A stretch of DNA of 64,000 nt from a virus. Below the pieces are notes generated by a model. That model was not told the DNA's origin, ran no database searches, and worked only from the letters and a program-made list of their open reading frames with translations. Location of the stretch: positions 124,001 to 188,000 of IMG/VR virus record IMGVR_UViG_3300044641_009805; one strand, given 5' to 3'. The translations under genes and the position numbers were made by a program. Each line of letters begins with the position of its first letter. Positions within the stretch are counted from its first letter, which is position 1. Below, one piece after another: positions 25,275-35,232 of the stretch.

Positions 25275-27776
25275 ATGGGAATGGGTTGTCAAGTTGCTGC
25301 TGGCATCTTAAAAGAAGATGACTTGACTTTGACTGAAAAAGCAAAAAACAAATTCATAGAAGAGGTCAAGGACATTGTCATAAATGGATCAGAGAACCTC
25401 ACTATACCATCCCCTTTTCCCTGTGGCGATCCTATTCCACCGAATCCAAATATGGATCCGCAGGCATTTAATTTAGAAGTCGAGTCAATCTTTTCAGATT
25501 TTCACAAGAACACAGTAAAAGGCCAGTACGAAAAGATAGCTAAATCTCTCAATCTAGAGTCGACCTTCAGCTTATTGCCAGCTTTGGCGGACCCCATAGC
25601 ATTAGCTGGATCTTTTGGCATTGAAATGCCAGAATTATCATTTCCTAGCGGTTTTATACCGTATTTTACAGGATTGCTTGTTCCCAAGTTTGCCATAGAT
25701 TTGTTAGCAGCAGGAGTTCCAGATTTTTTCCCTCCAGTTTTATTGGTACCAAAGCTCCTTGAACTAGTCAAGGTCCCATCAATACCTTCATTACCCTTGC
25801 CGCCTGATGTACCTTTTCCGCCGCCAATTCCTGGAATACCTAGCCCTCCAATCCCGGAATTACCAGCTCTCCCTTCCATACCAGGCTTAGAGATTCCTCC
25901 AATTCCTGGAATTCCGAATCCTCTTGAGGCATTTTTAGACTTTGTGGATTTACAGGTTGCTTTAGTTACAGGCATTCCTAACTTGTTGGTTGAGATGATC
26001 GCGAAGATACCTGGTTTTTTGCCTAAATTAGGAGATATAAAAGCGATATTAGCAGAAATATGCGGCATGGTGAGAGACTCTGGTATTTTTGGTAACATCA
26101 AACCCACGTCTTCTGTTCAGGCTGCAGCAACAGTGGTGTTGGCAAGAAAAACAGCTGAATGTTTGTTGAATGCAGCCTTTGCCTCAACGATTGGTATGGC
26201 ACCAGGCAGCGCAGGTTGCGCTATCAACCAGCAAATTTCAGGATATGATGTGGTTAAAAAGAAACCTGCGACAAAGGGACCAGATACACCGTCAGAAAGG
26301 GTTCGTCGTTATGCTCGCAGCCTTGCCGGAGTCAGTGCGGGTCAAAATGACGGAGAACCTTACACATCTTCTTTATACTTTGCCGAAGCCGCGCTATCTC
26401 AAATGAATGATGGTTCTGTGAATTTGATAGGAGAACCAATAGATCCTCAAAATGAAATAACAAAAAATTTTAATATAAATAATATTGAATCATGGTCACC
26501 AGAATTTTCTAAATTAGCTCCTGTCGAGAAAGCTTATGGTCAGTATGAGTGGGCTCGCGCGGCTTCTTTAGCGCATTCTTCTTGTGCCTTATTCGCTAGA
26601 GCCTGTTATTACGCTGGCGGGTTTAACGCGGGATTTTTTACATCATTGTATCCTCCATCCACTGCGCAAGCAGGTTTAAGATTTTCTTTCGTATTGCGAA
26701 ATTATAAATGGTTAAAGGATGACGGGACATTTAACGTAGAACTTTACAACATCATGAACGAACTGTTCAGCGGCGTCAAATCTTCTACAGGAAAAGATTC
26801 TTTTGCTATAGCAAACAATGTGTTAGGTGGATTAGAAATAGACATAGGTCCCGATGGTAGAGCTACAACAGTAACGCCTTCATACAACGAACGTTTAAGT
26901 TCATATATAAAACCCTTTAATGAAAGACCGTACATAGGTACCTATGAATTAGCTAAAATAGCGCAAGGTAAACATCCTGATTGTCCAGATTTTCCAGCTT
27001 TATCACCAGGAGATCTTATATACGTCAAAGGAAAAGCGAACAATGATCACGTTTCGGTGCTGGAAGAACCTCGTCCTGCTGGATTTGAGGCAGATCCTGC
27101 CACTAAACTTCTCAAAGTTCCTTTCATCTCTATCGACGGAGGACAGGTCGATCCGGACAATTTAGGTTCAGTAGAAACTCCTGATGAGTATTACGAAGAT
27201 TTTCCTTATAATTTGAATTACATTGATCCTGATACACAAAAAAAATATCCTGATGGTGCTTATATAAAAGTAGGAGACAAAGTCAGGGTTCTGTTTTATA
27301 CAGAAATTAGAGTTATAACAGTCAAAAGAAATGGAATAGATGTTCCAGATATATCTAACTACTACACAGTAGACATTACGGAGGTTTTAAAGGTCGGTAA
27401 ACCCACAGCGATTTTAAGAGTAAACAGAGATTTAGGCGTCCGTAGCTCTGATGGGTTTTCAATAGGTTCTAGAAATATTACATTGACTAATGGTTCTACT
27501 CTTGCCTATAATGACACTAGAAAAATACAGTATATAGTCAGATCCAATATCATGTTGGATGAGAAAGAGAATAGTCAAGAAAAAAGCCCAGGTGCTGGAA
27601 TTGCGGCAGCTGCCCAAGACGACTTGACAGGTTTCCTCTGGAAACGACGCATTGAATTTAATGGCGGAGATGACCAACGTGTATATAATTGTTTCCCGAC
27701 TTTTGGCGCAAAGCAACTAAAAAAAGCTCAAGACAAAGCTTCCAAAAATAAATCTCCTACTACTGAGACCAAATGA
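25275..27776 (+). CDS. Large baseplate-associated protein with proline-rich segment and CHAP/NlpC-P60-like peptidase domain
   Basis: 833 residues, ribosome-binding site GAGG. Residues about 168-215 form a Pro-rich stretch (PLPPDVPFPPPIPGIP and similar). A cysteine-peptidase pattern follows: HSSCALFARACYYAGG around residue 435 (nucleophile Cys, then a helix) and LSPGDLIYVKGKANNDHVSV near 576-596 (the GD strand and catalytic His). The roughly 140 residues between them form an unusually large insertion. I infer a peptidoglycan-cutting tail hydrolase, consistent with the preceding hub gene lacking a lysozyme domain. The C-terminal 200 residues look beta-rich and unassigned. Confidence 0.6.
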   Translation: MGMGCQVAAGILKEDDLTLTEKAKNKFIEEVKDIVINGSENLTIPSPFPCGDPIPPNPNMDPQAFNLEVESIFSDFHKNTVKGQYEKIAKSLNLESTFSLLPALADPIALAGSFGIEMPELSFPSGFIPYFTGLLVPKFAIDLLAAGVPDFFPPVLLVPKLLELVKVPSIPSLPLPPDVPFPPPIPGIPSPPIPELPALPSIPGLEIPPIPGIPNPLEAFLDFVDLQVALVTGIPNLLVEMIAKIPGFLPKLGDIKAILAEICGMVRDSGIFGNIKPTSSVQAAATVVLARKTAECLLNAAFASTIGMAPGSAGCAINQQISGYDVVKKKPATKGPDTPSERVRRYARSLAGVSAGQNDGEPYTSSLYFAEAALSQMNDGSVNLIGEPIDPQNEITKNFNINNIESWSPEFSKLAPVEKAYGQYEWARAASLAHSSCALFARACYYAGGFNAGFFTSLYPPSTAQAGLRFSFVLRNYKWLKDDGTFNVELYNIMNELFSGVKSSTGKDSFAIANNVLGGLEIDIGPDGRATTVTPSYNERLSSYIKPFNERPYIGTYELAKIAQGKHPDCPDFPALSPGDLIYVKGKANNDHVSVLEEPRPAGFEADPATKLLKVPFISIDGGQVDPDNLGSVETPDEYYEDFPYNLNYIDPDTQKKYPDGAYIKVGDKVRVLFYTEIRVITVKRNGIDVPDISNYYTVDITEVLKVGKPTAILRVNRDLGVRSSDGFSIGSRNITLTNGSTLAYNDTRKIQYIVRSNIMLDEKENSQEKSPGAGIAAAAQDDLTGFLWKRRIEFNGGDDQRVYNCFPTFGAKQLKKAQDKASKNKSPTTETK

Positions 27777-27797
27777 AGTTGGTAAATTTACGAGCAA

Positions 27798-27820
27798 AAG
27801 ACAAGTGGTCTTATTTTTTT
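27798..27820 (+). terminator. Possible weak intrinsic terminator
   Basis: AAGAC, loop of five, GTCTT, then A and seven T. The stem has only five pairs, so termination would be weak or partial. It lies 22 bases after the hydrolase stop and before the gp25 gene. Confidence 0.4.
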
Positions 27821-27854
27821 CTTTAGATATTTACTCTTGCAAAAGATATTTGGC

Positions 27855-28319
27855 ATGGGTAGCTTTAATTTCAAGAGTTCTGGAAAGCTTGCTTCACAAC
27901 CCACTACGGCTGTTGAGCAGACTTTTTTGCAACCTATTGGTATAAAGACCCCCTTGCAGGTTAGCGATAAGGACATATATGCTATGCATTATAGCTTAGC
28001 TGATCAGATACATGATAATTTGAAGAATTTGCTTTTGACTAACTGGGGTGAGCGTTTAGGTTCGTATTATTTTGGCGCAAATTTAAGAGAATTGACATCA
28101 GAGATATCAAATCTCGATGCATTCGATGAACTAGCTATCACAAGAATAAGAAGCGCTGTTGAAAAATGGATGCCTTTCGTTTCTTTGAAAGATTTTTCTT
28201 CTTCTGCCGATAATGTCAACAATTTTTCTACAGCTATTGTTAAGATTACGATAACTTATACTGTCCCTAAGATTAGCACTGAAATTAGATCATTGCAGAT
28301 AGTCTTGTATGCAATATAA
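27855..28319 (+). CDS. 25: Baseplate wedge protein, gp25-like
   Basis: 154 residues from ATG 27855; an in-frame TTG at 27837 is possible. GPW/gp25 family: the core has DQIHDNLKNLLLTNWGERLG then YYFGANLRELTSEISN, the conserved helix and loop of the family, and a C-terminal pair of beta strands (IVKITITYTVP, IRSLQIVLYAI). T4 gp25 is 132 residues. In the virion it joins wedges to the tail sheath initiation site. It precedes gp6 as in many T4-like phages. No strong Shine-Dalgarno. Confidence 0.9.
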   Translation: MGSFNFKSSGKLASQPTTAVEQTFLQPIGIKTPLQVSDKDIYAMHYSLADQIHDNLKNLLLTNWGERLGSYYFGANLRELTSEISNLDAFDELAITRIRSAVEKWMPFVSLKDFSSSADNVNNFSTAIVKITITYTVPKISTEIRSLQIVLYAI

Positions 28320-28337
28320 TGTAATGGTGGAACTATT

Positions 28338-30173
28338 ATGGCAATAAATGATTTAAAGAACTATCGTATTAGGACTTATCTAGCAAAAGATTTTGATTCT
28401 CTTCGAGCTCAGCTTGTTCAATACGCAAGGACTTATTACCCTGATAAGATACAAGATTTTTCTGAATCTTCTATGGGAGGAATGTTATTAGACTTAGCCG
28501 CCTATACAGGCGATGTGATGTCTTTCTACTTAGATCATCAATACAACGAATTAGATTACAACGCTGCGATTGAACCGCAAAACATAGAACGAGCTATCAG
28601 ATCTTCAGGGGTTAAAATAACGGGAGCTTCTCCTTCAATAGTTGATTTAACTTTTGTTATCGAAGTTCCATCATCGATAGTTTCTAACGCCATAGTTCCT
28701 TCTGCTGAAGCTCTACCGATCGTAAGGGCAAATTCTATCTTTACTTCTAACTCAGGAATAGACTTTACGTTGCTTTCAGACGTAGATTTTTCCAGAAAAA
28801 GATCAGATGGTACTTTTTTAGCTGATGTTCAAGTTGGAAAGATATCTGGGGATGGTACTCCTCTTAGCTTTGTCATGGTTTTAGATGGACAATGCATTTC
28901 TGGTAAACAAGAAAAAGAATCTTTTTCGTTAAGCGGAGAATTACCATTTAGGACGATTGAATTATCAAGAAGCAATGTCACGGAAATATTATCGGTGTTT
29001 GATAGCAAAGGTAACGTTTATTACGAAGTTAGTTCGTTGACAGATGATGTTGTCTATCGTAACGTATTGAATTTAGCTAGAGATTCTCAAGAAATATCTG
29101 AAGCTATAAAAGTAATACCAGCTCCGTATCGGTACATCACCAATGTTGATCTAAGCACCAGAAAAACCTATATGATCATGGGTGGAGGTTCAGACACCAG
29201 TCTTGAAGACGATGCGGTTCCTGATCCATCTGAGTTTGCAATTAGCTTTCCTTATTCGAAAACGTTCTCTAGAACAACAGTTAACCCTCTTCAAATGTTG
29301 AAGACGAGGACTTTGGGAGTGTATGCGCCAGAGTCTCAATTAACAGTGGTTTATAGATATGGCGGTGGACTATCTCACAACGTTCCTGCAAAGACTATCA
29401 ACACTATCACTAGTATGACAGTGGATTTTCCGCTAAATCCAAAGCTTTCAGTTATAAACGCAGTTAGAAATGGCATGGTCGTCACGAACAAGAAGGTGGC
29501 TTCAGGAGGAGAAGAAGCACCAGGCGTCGACGAGTTGAAATCCTTAATTCCTTCAGCAAGAAATGCTCAAGAAAGAATTGTGACAAGAGAAGATTTGCTT
29601 GCTAGGATCTATTCTATACCTTCTAACTTTGGTCGAGTATTTAGAGCTGCAGTTCGTTCAAATCCCAACAACCCTCTAGCGACTCAACTTTACGTTGTTT
29701 CAAGATCTGCAAATTCCACTTTAATAAATAGTCCTGATACGTTGAAAGAAAATCTTCGAAAATATATTGCCCCTTATCGTCTGGTGAATGATGCAATCGA
29801 TATATTAGACGCTTACATAGTCAATCTATCGATGATTTTCGAGGTCGTTGCCGATCCTTCCTTGAATAAACAAATTTTACTGCAAGAAATCTTGGTAAAG
29901 TTGATCGATCGTCTCAATATTAAGAATTTTTCTATAGATCAACCAATTGTCATCAACGATTTGCAGAATTTGATATATAACACCCCTGGTGTTATCGCTG
30001 TTACTAATATAGAATTCTTTAATTTAAACGGAAAGATAAACAATCTTCAATACAGCGAAAATTCTTTTGACGTAAAAATGCATCTTAGAAAAGGTATGTT
30101 ATATCCACCAGAAGGTGGAATATTCGAATTCAAATTTCCCAACGTAGACATAATTGGAAGGACTAGCATATAA
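28338..30173 (+). CDS. 6: Baseplate wedge protein, gp6-like (baseplate J family)
   Basis: 611 residues with GGTGG upstream of the start. N-terminal YLAKDFDSLRAQLVQYARTY and SSMGGMLLDLAAYTGDVMSFY are characteristic of T4 gp6-like wedge proteins, as are the middle NAQERIVTREDLLARIYSIP and the C-terminal VKLIDRLNIKNFSID with the NTPGVIAVTNI loop. It forms the inner wedge ring that drives sheath contraction. Overlaps the next gene by one base of its stop. Confidence 0.9.
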   Translation: MAINDLKNYRIRTYLAKDFDSLRAQLVQYARTYYPDKIQDFSESSMGGMLLDLAAYTGDVMSFYLDHQYNELDYNAAIEPQNIERAIRSSGVKITGASPSIVDLTFVIEVPSSIVSNAIVPSAEALPIVRANSIFTSNSGIDFTLLSDVDFSRKRSDGTFLADVQVGKISGDGTPLSFVMVLDGQCISGKQEKESFSLSGELPFRTIELSRSNVTEILSVFDSKGNVYYEVSSLTDDVVYRNVLNLARDSQEISEAIKVIPAPYRYITNVDLSTRKTYMIMGGGSDTSLEDDAVPDPSEFAISFPYSKTFSRTTVNPLQMLKTRTLGVYAPESQLTVVYRYGGGLSHNVPAKTINTITSMTVDFPLNPKLSVINAVRNGMVVTNKKVASGGEEAPGVDELKSLIPSARNAQERIVTREDLLARIYSIPSNFGRVFRAAVRSNPNNPLATQLYVVSRSANSTLINSPDTLKENLRKYIAPYRLVNDAIDILDAYIVNLSMIFEVVADPSLNKQILLQEILVKLIDRLNIKNFSIDQPIVINDLQNLIYNTPGVIAVTNIEFFNLNGKINNLQYSENSFDVKMHLRKGMLYPPEGGIFEFKFPNVDIIGRTSI

Positions 30174-31717
30174 TGTATAAAGTATTGTTAGCGGATAAAG
30201 ACGCTTATATTACTAACAGATTTGTTAGAAACGCAAGTACTTCGTCCATAAAAACTAGTTCAAATGTTGGCGCGGCTTCTACTTTAGATCTTTTTAAATT
30301 GTACGGATCTAATCTTGATGAGAATGGCAATCCAAGAAAAGAACTCTCAAGAATTCTCATTCATTTTGATCTGCAACCCTTAAAAGACCTAATATCGCAA
30401 AATAAGATAAACATTAATCATTCGTCTTTCAATTGCAAATTGCAACTATTTGATGTGTACGGAGGGCAAACAACTCCAAATAATTTCGACATCTCAGCTT
30501 ATCCTTTGTCCAGATCTTTTGATGAAGGAGAAGGAAGAGATGTAGTTTATTACTCTGATATTGATTACTGCAATTTCTTATCTTCATCTTTCTCTGAAGG
30601 ATCATGGTTTGTTACAGGATGTTCGTTGGCGGGTTATGCTGAATCAAGCTGCGATTATATAACATCATCAAATTTGTTGTCTATTTCTAGCTTTGAGTCT
30701 AAACAACATTTTGCTTCTGGAGAAGAAAATCTAGATTTAGATGTTACAACCATCGTGTCAGCTACTCTTTCAGGTGATTTGCCTGATAACGGATTTAGAA
30801 TTTCTTTCTCTAACGTTGAAGAAAACAACGCTTATTCTTACTTTGTTAAAAGGTTCGCTGCTAGAACGGCTTACAATTCTTCAAAACACCCACGAATGGT
30901 TATAAGATATAACGACTCGATTATTGATGATTCAAGGATATTAAGATTCGACACGACATCAACGATGTTTTTAAGAAATTATCGAGATGATCAACTTTCT
31001 AACATCTTGAGTGGATCTTCTTTATCGCATGTGACTGGTAGCAATTGTTTGTTGTTAAAGCTAAAGACAATGAGGTCTGATGGGAGTGGATCTTACTCAA
31101 TATATGCGACAGGATCTCAACATTTCGACGGCTTGAATTATTTTGCAGGATTATATTCTGCATCATTTGTGCTTCCACAATCGGACTCAATTTTATACGC
31201 TGAACTAGCTAAATCAGGTTCTGTTCTTTTCACTCCTATCTGGAGTTCATTAGATGAATCTGTAGTTTATTACACTGGATCTGACTTGTACGCTTATCCA
31301 CCCAACAGAAGTTCTGCTATACTTGATGGAAAAGAATATGTGATCACGACGACAGGATTACAAAACTTGCATAGGTCGAATGAAGACGTGATAGTTCGTC
31401 TTAACATATTCGATTATACTGCACCTTTTATAAAGTTAGTTAAAAAACCAATTAACTTGCCTGGGATAGTGTTAAAAAGAACTTATTATCAAGTAAGAGA
31501 TTTTTCGACAAACGAAGTAATAATTCCATTTGATGAAGTTTATAACTCAACAAGAGTGTCTAGTGACACCGACGGCATGTACTTTAACTTGGATATGTCT
31601 AGTTTACCGCTAGATAGAAGTTATGTAGTTGATATAATGGTTAACGTGATAGGGTACAAAAAAATCTATAAGGCTGTCTCAAATGTATTTAACGTTAGCA
31701 ACTCTCAAGTTTCGTGA
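30173..31717 (+). CDS. Baseplate/tail structural protein with DNRLRE-like N-terminal domain
   Basis: 514 residues. The first 250 resemble the DNRLRE fold of secreted and surface proteins: LIHFDLQPL, LQLFDVYGG, PLSRSFDEGEG, LDLDVTTIVSATL, ending with KHPRMVIRYND. The rest is beta-rich without known motif. In T4 order, gp7 would follow gp6; this is far shorter than gp7, so I do not use that name. Probably a wedge or baseplate-periphery protein with a glycan-binding-like fold. Confidence 0.6.
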   Translation: MYKVLLADKDAYITNRFVRNASTSSIKTSSNVGAASTLDLFKLYGSNLDENGNPRKELSRILIHFDLQPLKDLISQNKININHSSFNCKLQLFDVYGGQTTPNNFDISAYPLSRSFDEGEGRDVVYYSDIDYCNFLSSSFSEGSWFVTGCSLAGYAESSCDYITSSNLLSISSFESKQHFASGEENLDLDVTTIVSATLSGDLPDNGFRISFSNVEENNAYSYFVKRFAARTAYNSSKHPRMVIRYNDSIIDDSRILRFDTTSTMFLRNYRDDQLSNILSGSSLSHVTGSNCLLLKLKTMRSDGSGSYSIYATGSQHFDGLNYFAGLYSASFVLPQSDSILYAELAKSGSVLFTPIWSSLDESVVYYTGSDLYAYPPNRSSAILDGKEYVITTTGLQNLHRSNEDVIVRLNIFDYTAPFIKLVKKPINLPGIVLKRTYYQVRDFSTNEVIIPFDEVYNSTRVSSDTDGMYFNLDMSSLPLDRSYVVDIMVNVIGYKKIYKAVSNVFNVSNSQVS

Positions 31718-31731
31718 TGTAAGGCAAACAA

Positions 31732-34700
31732 ATGGCTAATTACAGTTTCACTCAGTACGTACCTTCTTTTATAAAGGCAGTTGGAGATAACAACAGATCT
31801 TACGTATTGAAGTTTGCAGATTTACCTGAATCTGACTCCAGCAACGAAAACTCATTTGCAAACGACATTCAGGGAACAGGATTAAAATCTACTCAGCAGC
31901 TCGACATAGACTGGTCAAAATTTGAAAATCATACTTTCTTTATGTCAGCGGAAGCTAAAGTTAACTTAGCTTTTGAGTTGATAATTAACTCTTATCCTTT
32001 CGACGGTAGTAAAGAAGAAATAGATTCATTTTTTTCGAACTTGACTGGATTTGAAAAATGGGTTTTTGATCAAATTCCGAAGTACAAAGGAGAGTTGCTT
32101 TTTTCAGGAACCCAGCTATCCGAAACGACTCCTGACAAAGGAACTTATATAGTCGTAAAAGACATCCCGGGATCGATGTTTCCATCACTTAACCCTGATG
32201 CGTTAGTAAAGTCTTCAGTTCTTAATCCAAAGAATGATAAGTCACTAAGCGTAGAAATGCAGCTTTTCATTCCAAGCATACAAACTGCAGGAACGCAAAT
32301 AGTCTTTCAAAAAATAAATGCCAGCAACAACCACGGAATATCTTTGCGATTGAATCCTACAACTTCGACAGATGAAGTTGAGGCACAGTTTGACGTGTTT
32401 TCAGGATCAGCTGCAATGACGGTTTCATCGCAAATTAAAAAAGGCGAATTTAATCATTTATGCGTGGTGTTGGATAAAGAATCTAACAACAATGTTTTAA
32501 GATTTTATAATAATGAAATTTTAAAAGCTACTTCTGATAGCATGTATTTAACCAATCTTGATATCGACTATAATGATTTTGTCATAGGTAGCGGAACGTC
32601 TTACAAGGTAGCTTCTACTATAGTCACCCCGCAACAGACGTTATCAGGGGTTCTTGATGAGTTAAGAGTTTTTCATAGCGTTAGAAGCGTGCTCCAACAA
32701 ACTTCTTACGCAAAAAAATCAATTTTTTCTACTCCTGATTTAAAGTTATATTATCGATTCAATGAACCAGCCCCTCCGCTGTCACCAATCAACAATGACG
32801 TAACGAACACGATCGTTCTTGATAGCTCAGGAAACTCTTTACATTCCTACGTTAGAAATTTCGAAGATTCTTTAAGGATTGACGCTGCTGCTGATACAAC
32901 AAGCAACATGACATATGAAAAGCTGTCGACTTGTCCGGTTCTATTCCCAGCCTATGCAGGAGTCGTTGCTTTAAATAATGATCTTTTAAACGAAGCTGCT
33001 GATTTTGATGCAGAAAATCCCAATTTGATAACGAAGTTAATTCCCAGACACTATCTTTTAGAAGGTGCTGCGTTAGAAGGGTTCAATACTGCGTTACAAA
33101 ATAACGGTTCTCAGTATTCAGGTACAGGAATTCCTGGACAAGGTAAGTTAAATAACGTTCAATTGTTGCTGTCTTTGCTTTATATTTGGGCAAAGTTTTT
33201 TGATGAAATTAAGTTGTTTCTTGACACGTTTAGCACAATCAAGTACGTCTCTTATGATACTAGAGAAAGTGCTCCTGATAATTTTCTTTTTGACATAGCG
33301 AAAAGCTATGGATTCTATATTCCTCCGCTGTTTGCCAATTCTACAGTCGAACAATACTTGCAGGGAGAAAATATCGATCCTCTATTTAAGAGCAATGAAT
33401 CTCTGTCTTTACAGCAAGTTCAAAATTCAATACTACGTAGAGTTCTAGTCAATTTACCGTCGGTCATACGTTCAAAAGGGACTCAACATAGCATAAAATC
33501 ATTTCTCAGAGCAGTAGGAATAGATCCAGACAGCAGCATGAGATTTAGAGAGTACGGTGGACCTACTTACAAAGTTCTATCAAAATCTAGAGAGCTGAAG
33601 TCTGACGTAACTACGATGATTAACTTTACCTCTTCTTCGTTAGTAACGTCTCAATACCTTTCAGGTTCTAGAATAGAGGTAGGAAAACCAAAAATCGCAG
33701 GAAATTATGTTCAAGATCCTTCATATGGATTTCACGGAATTTCTGATGACCCGAATGATGGGCTCTTTACTTCAGGTTCTTGGACTTTTGAGACCGCTGT
33801 CAAATACGGATCAATCAATTCTGGTGTTATATTATCAACGACACAATCTTTAGCTAGATTGTGCGTGACTGGTTCTGGCATACAAAATCCTGGATTGGTT
33901 GCAAATTTGGTTACTTACAACGATGACAATGATCCAAGAATTGATTTGTTTTTGCGGCCTGGCAATTCGACTTCTGCGCCTCTTTTCAAACTACGTTTGA
34001 ATTTAGATAAGTCTTCTATTTTCAATGGAGACGTGTGGAACGTTTCGTTCGGATGTATAAGGAATGATGAGATAGAATCTTTAGCTTCATCTTCTTATTA
34101 CATTCGAGCAGGATTTCAGAACGAAGGAGAAATTCAAGCATATTACACGACTTCATCTTACTTTTTTGAACTAGCTGGGATGGGATCTCCTGATGAAAAT
34201 GCTTTCAGAAGCCTTAATTCAACATTAAATGCTTCTGGAACTTTTTTGAGCGTAGGTTCCAATCAAGTAATTCCAGATGGAACTACTTCGACTTATCTTT
34301 ACCTTAACAACTCTTCAGTTGTTGCCGACGAAGCAGCTAGAAGCGTTGTCTTTGAAGGAAGGTTAGCTAAGACAAGATTTTGGTCAAAGTCATTTACCAC
34401 CAAAGAATGGTCGGAACACATACGAAACTATCAGTCTTTGGGTGTGTCTGATCCATCCAAAAACTACAATTACGTGTACACGGTATCAGGTTCTTTCGAA
34501 AAGCTAAGACTAGATTCTTTATCTAAACAATCGAATAGAACGGCTTCTGCTCCTGACGGAAGCATCACGTTCTTGGATTTCAGTGAAAATAACATGCACA
34601 TGTTGGGAACGGGATTTCCAACGGCCACTGACTTTTTCTTACCTGAAATTATTAGGTATTCACACTTGTCTTCGTACTATGATGAAGCGCTGTCTAACGA

Positions 34701-35232
34701 TAAGATAAGAGTTCGTGGATATCTAGAAGATTCTTTGATTGATGCAAACCCTTGGGCTTCGAGAGCGCCCGTTCATCAGATATCTAGATCGGAAAGCCCA
34801 ACAGATGATACTAGATTTTCAATCGATTTTTCTTTGGTTGATTCTTTAAACAATGACATAGTGAACATGTTCTCAACGTTTGAAGCGCTAGAGAATGCGA
34901 TAGGAAATCCTGATTTAGTCTATTCCCCTGATTATCCAGATCTAGAAACTTTGAGAAACGTGTACTTTAATCGTTTGAAAGAAAAACTAAATTTCAAGGC
35001 TTTTTTTGAGTTCTATAGTTGGTTTGATAATTCGATAAGCAATTTTATAGAACAGTTGATACCTAGAAAGACAGTGTATAAAGGTACTAACTTTATCGTA
35101 GAGTCTCACATGCTTGAAAGGCATAAGCAAGAGTATTATTCTAGCGAGATATATCTAGGCGAAAATGATCGCAATAGAATTAGAGACAATTTGTTGCTTC
35201 AACAAATAGCTGGAACGATAAGGAGATTCTAA
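31732..35232 (+). CDS. Very large structural protein with two LamG/concanavalin-like domains
   Basis: 1166 residues; AAGG upstream of the start. A first jelly-roll (about residues 170-315) shows LSVEMQLFIPS, FNHLCVVLDKESNN and LSGVLDELRVFHSV, the classical LamG order. A second (about 680-900) shows SWTFETAVKYGS and a final RLAKTRFWSKSFTTKEW. The C-terminal 200 residues are helical with FKAFFEFYSWFDNSISNFIEQ. It likely sits at the baseplate edge and binds a surface glycan or stabilises fibres. The call of domains is by pattern. Confidence 0.7.
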   Translation: MANYSFTQYVPSFIKAVGDNNRSYVLKFADLPESDSSNENSFANDIQGTGLKSTQQLDIDWSKFENHTFFMSAEAKVNLAFELIINSYPFDGSKEEIDSFFSNLTGFEKWVFDQIPKYKGELLFSGTQLSETTPDKGTYIVVKDIPGSMFPSLNPDALVKSSVLNPKNDKSLSVEMQLFIPSIQTAGTQIVFQKINASNNHGISLRLNPTTSTDEVEAQFDVFSGSAAMTVSSQIKKGEFNHLCVVLDKESNNNVLRFYNNEILKATSDSMYLTNLDIDYNDFVIGSGTSYKVASTIVTPQQTLSGVLDELRVFHSVRSVLQQTSYAKKSIFSTPDLKLYYRFNEPAPPLSPINNDVTNTIVLDSSGNSLHSYVRNFEDSLRIDAAADTTSNMTYEKLSTCPVLFPAYAGVVALNNDLLNEAADFDAENPNLITKLIPRHYLLEGAALEGFNTALQNNGSQYSGTGIPGQGKLNNVQLLLSLLYIWAKFFDEIKLFLDTFSTIKYVSYDTRESAPDNFLFDIAKSYGFYIPPLFANSTVEQYLQGENIDPLFKSNESLSLQQVQNSILRRVLVNLPSVIRSKGTQHSIKSFLRAVGIDPDSSMRFREYGGPTYKVLSKSRELKSDVTTMINFTSSSLVTSQYLSGSRIEVGKPKIAGNYVQDPSYGFHGISDDPNDGLFTSGSWTFETAVKYGSINSGVILSTTQSLARLCVTGSGIQNPGLVANLVTYNDDNDPRIDLFLRPGNSTSAPLFKLRLNLDKSSIFNGDVWNVSFGCIRNDEIESLASSSYYIRAGFQNEGEIQAYYTTSSYFFELAGMGSPDENAFRSLNSTLNASGTFLSVGSNQVIPDGTTSTYLYLNNSSVVADEAARSVVFEGRLAKTRFWSKSFTTKEWSEHIRNYQSLGVSDPSKNYNYVYTVSGSFEKLRLDSLSKQSNRTASAPDGSITFLDFSENNMHMLGTGFPTATDFFLPEIIRYSHLSSYYDEALSNDKIRVRGYLEDSLIDANPWASRAPVHQISRSESPTDDTRFSIDFSLVDSLNNDIVNMFSTFEALENAIGNPDLVYSPDYPDLETLRNVYFNRLKEKLNFKAFFEFYSWFDNSISNFIEQLIPRKTVYKGTNFIVESHMLERHKQEYYSSEIYLGENDRNRIRDNLLLQQIAGTIRRF

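Noticed and set aside
25502-26107. 201-codon minus-strand frame, Gly-rich
   Set aside because: It is the mirror of the proline-rich tract of the plus-strand protein and has no start signal.
30173-31717. Naming this gene gp7 from T4 order
   Set aside because: T4 gp7 is over 1,000 residues with different features; only position supports it.
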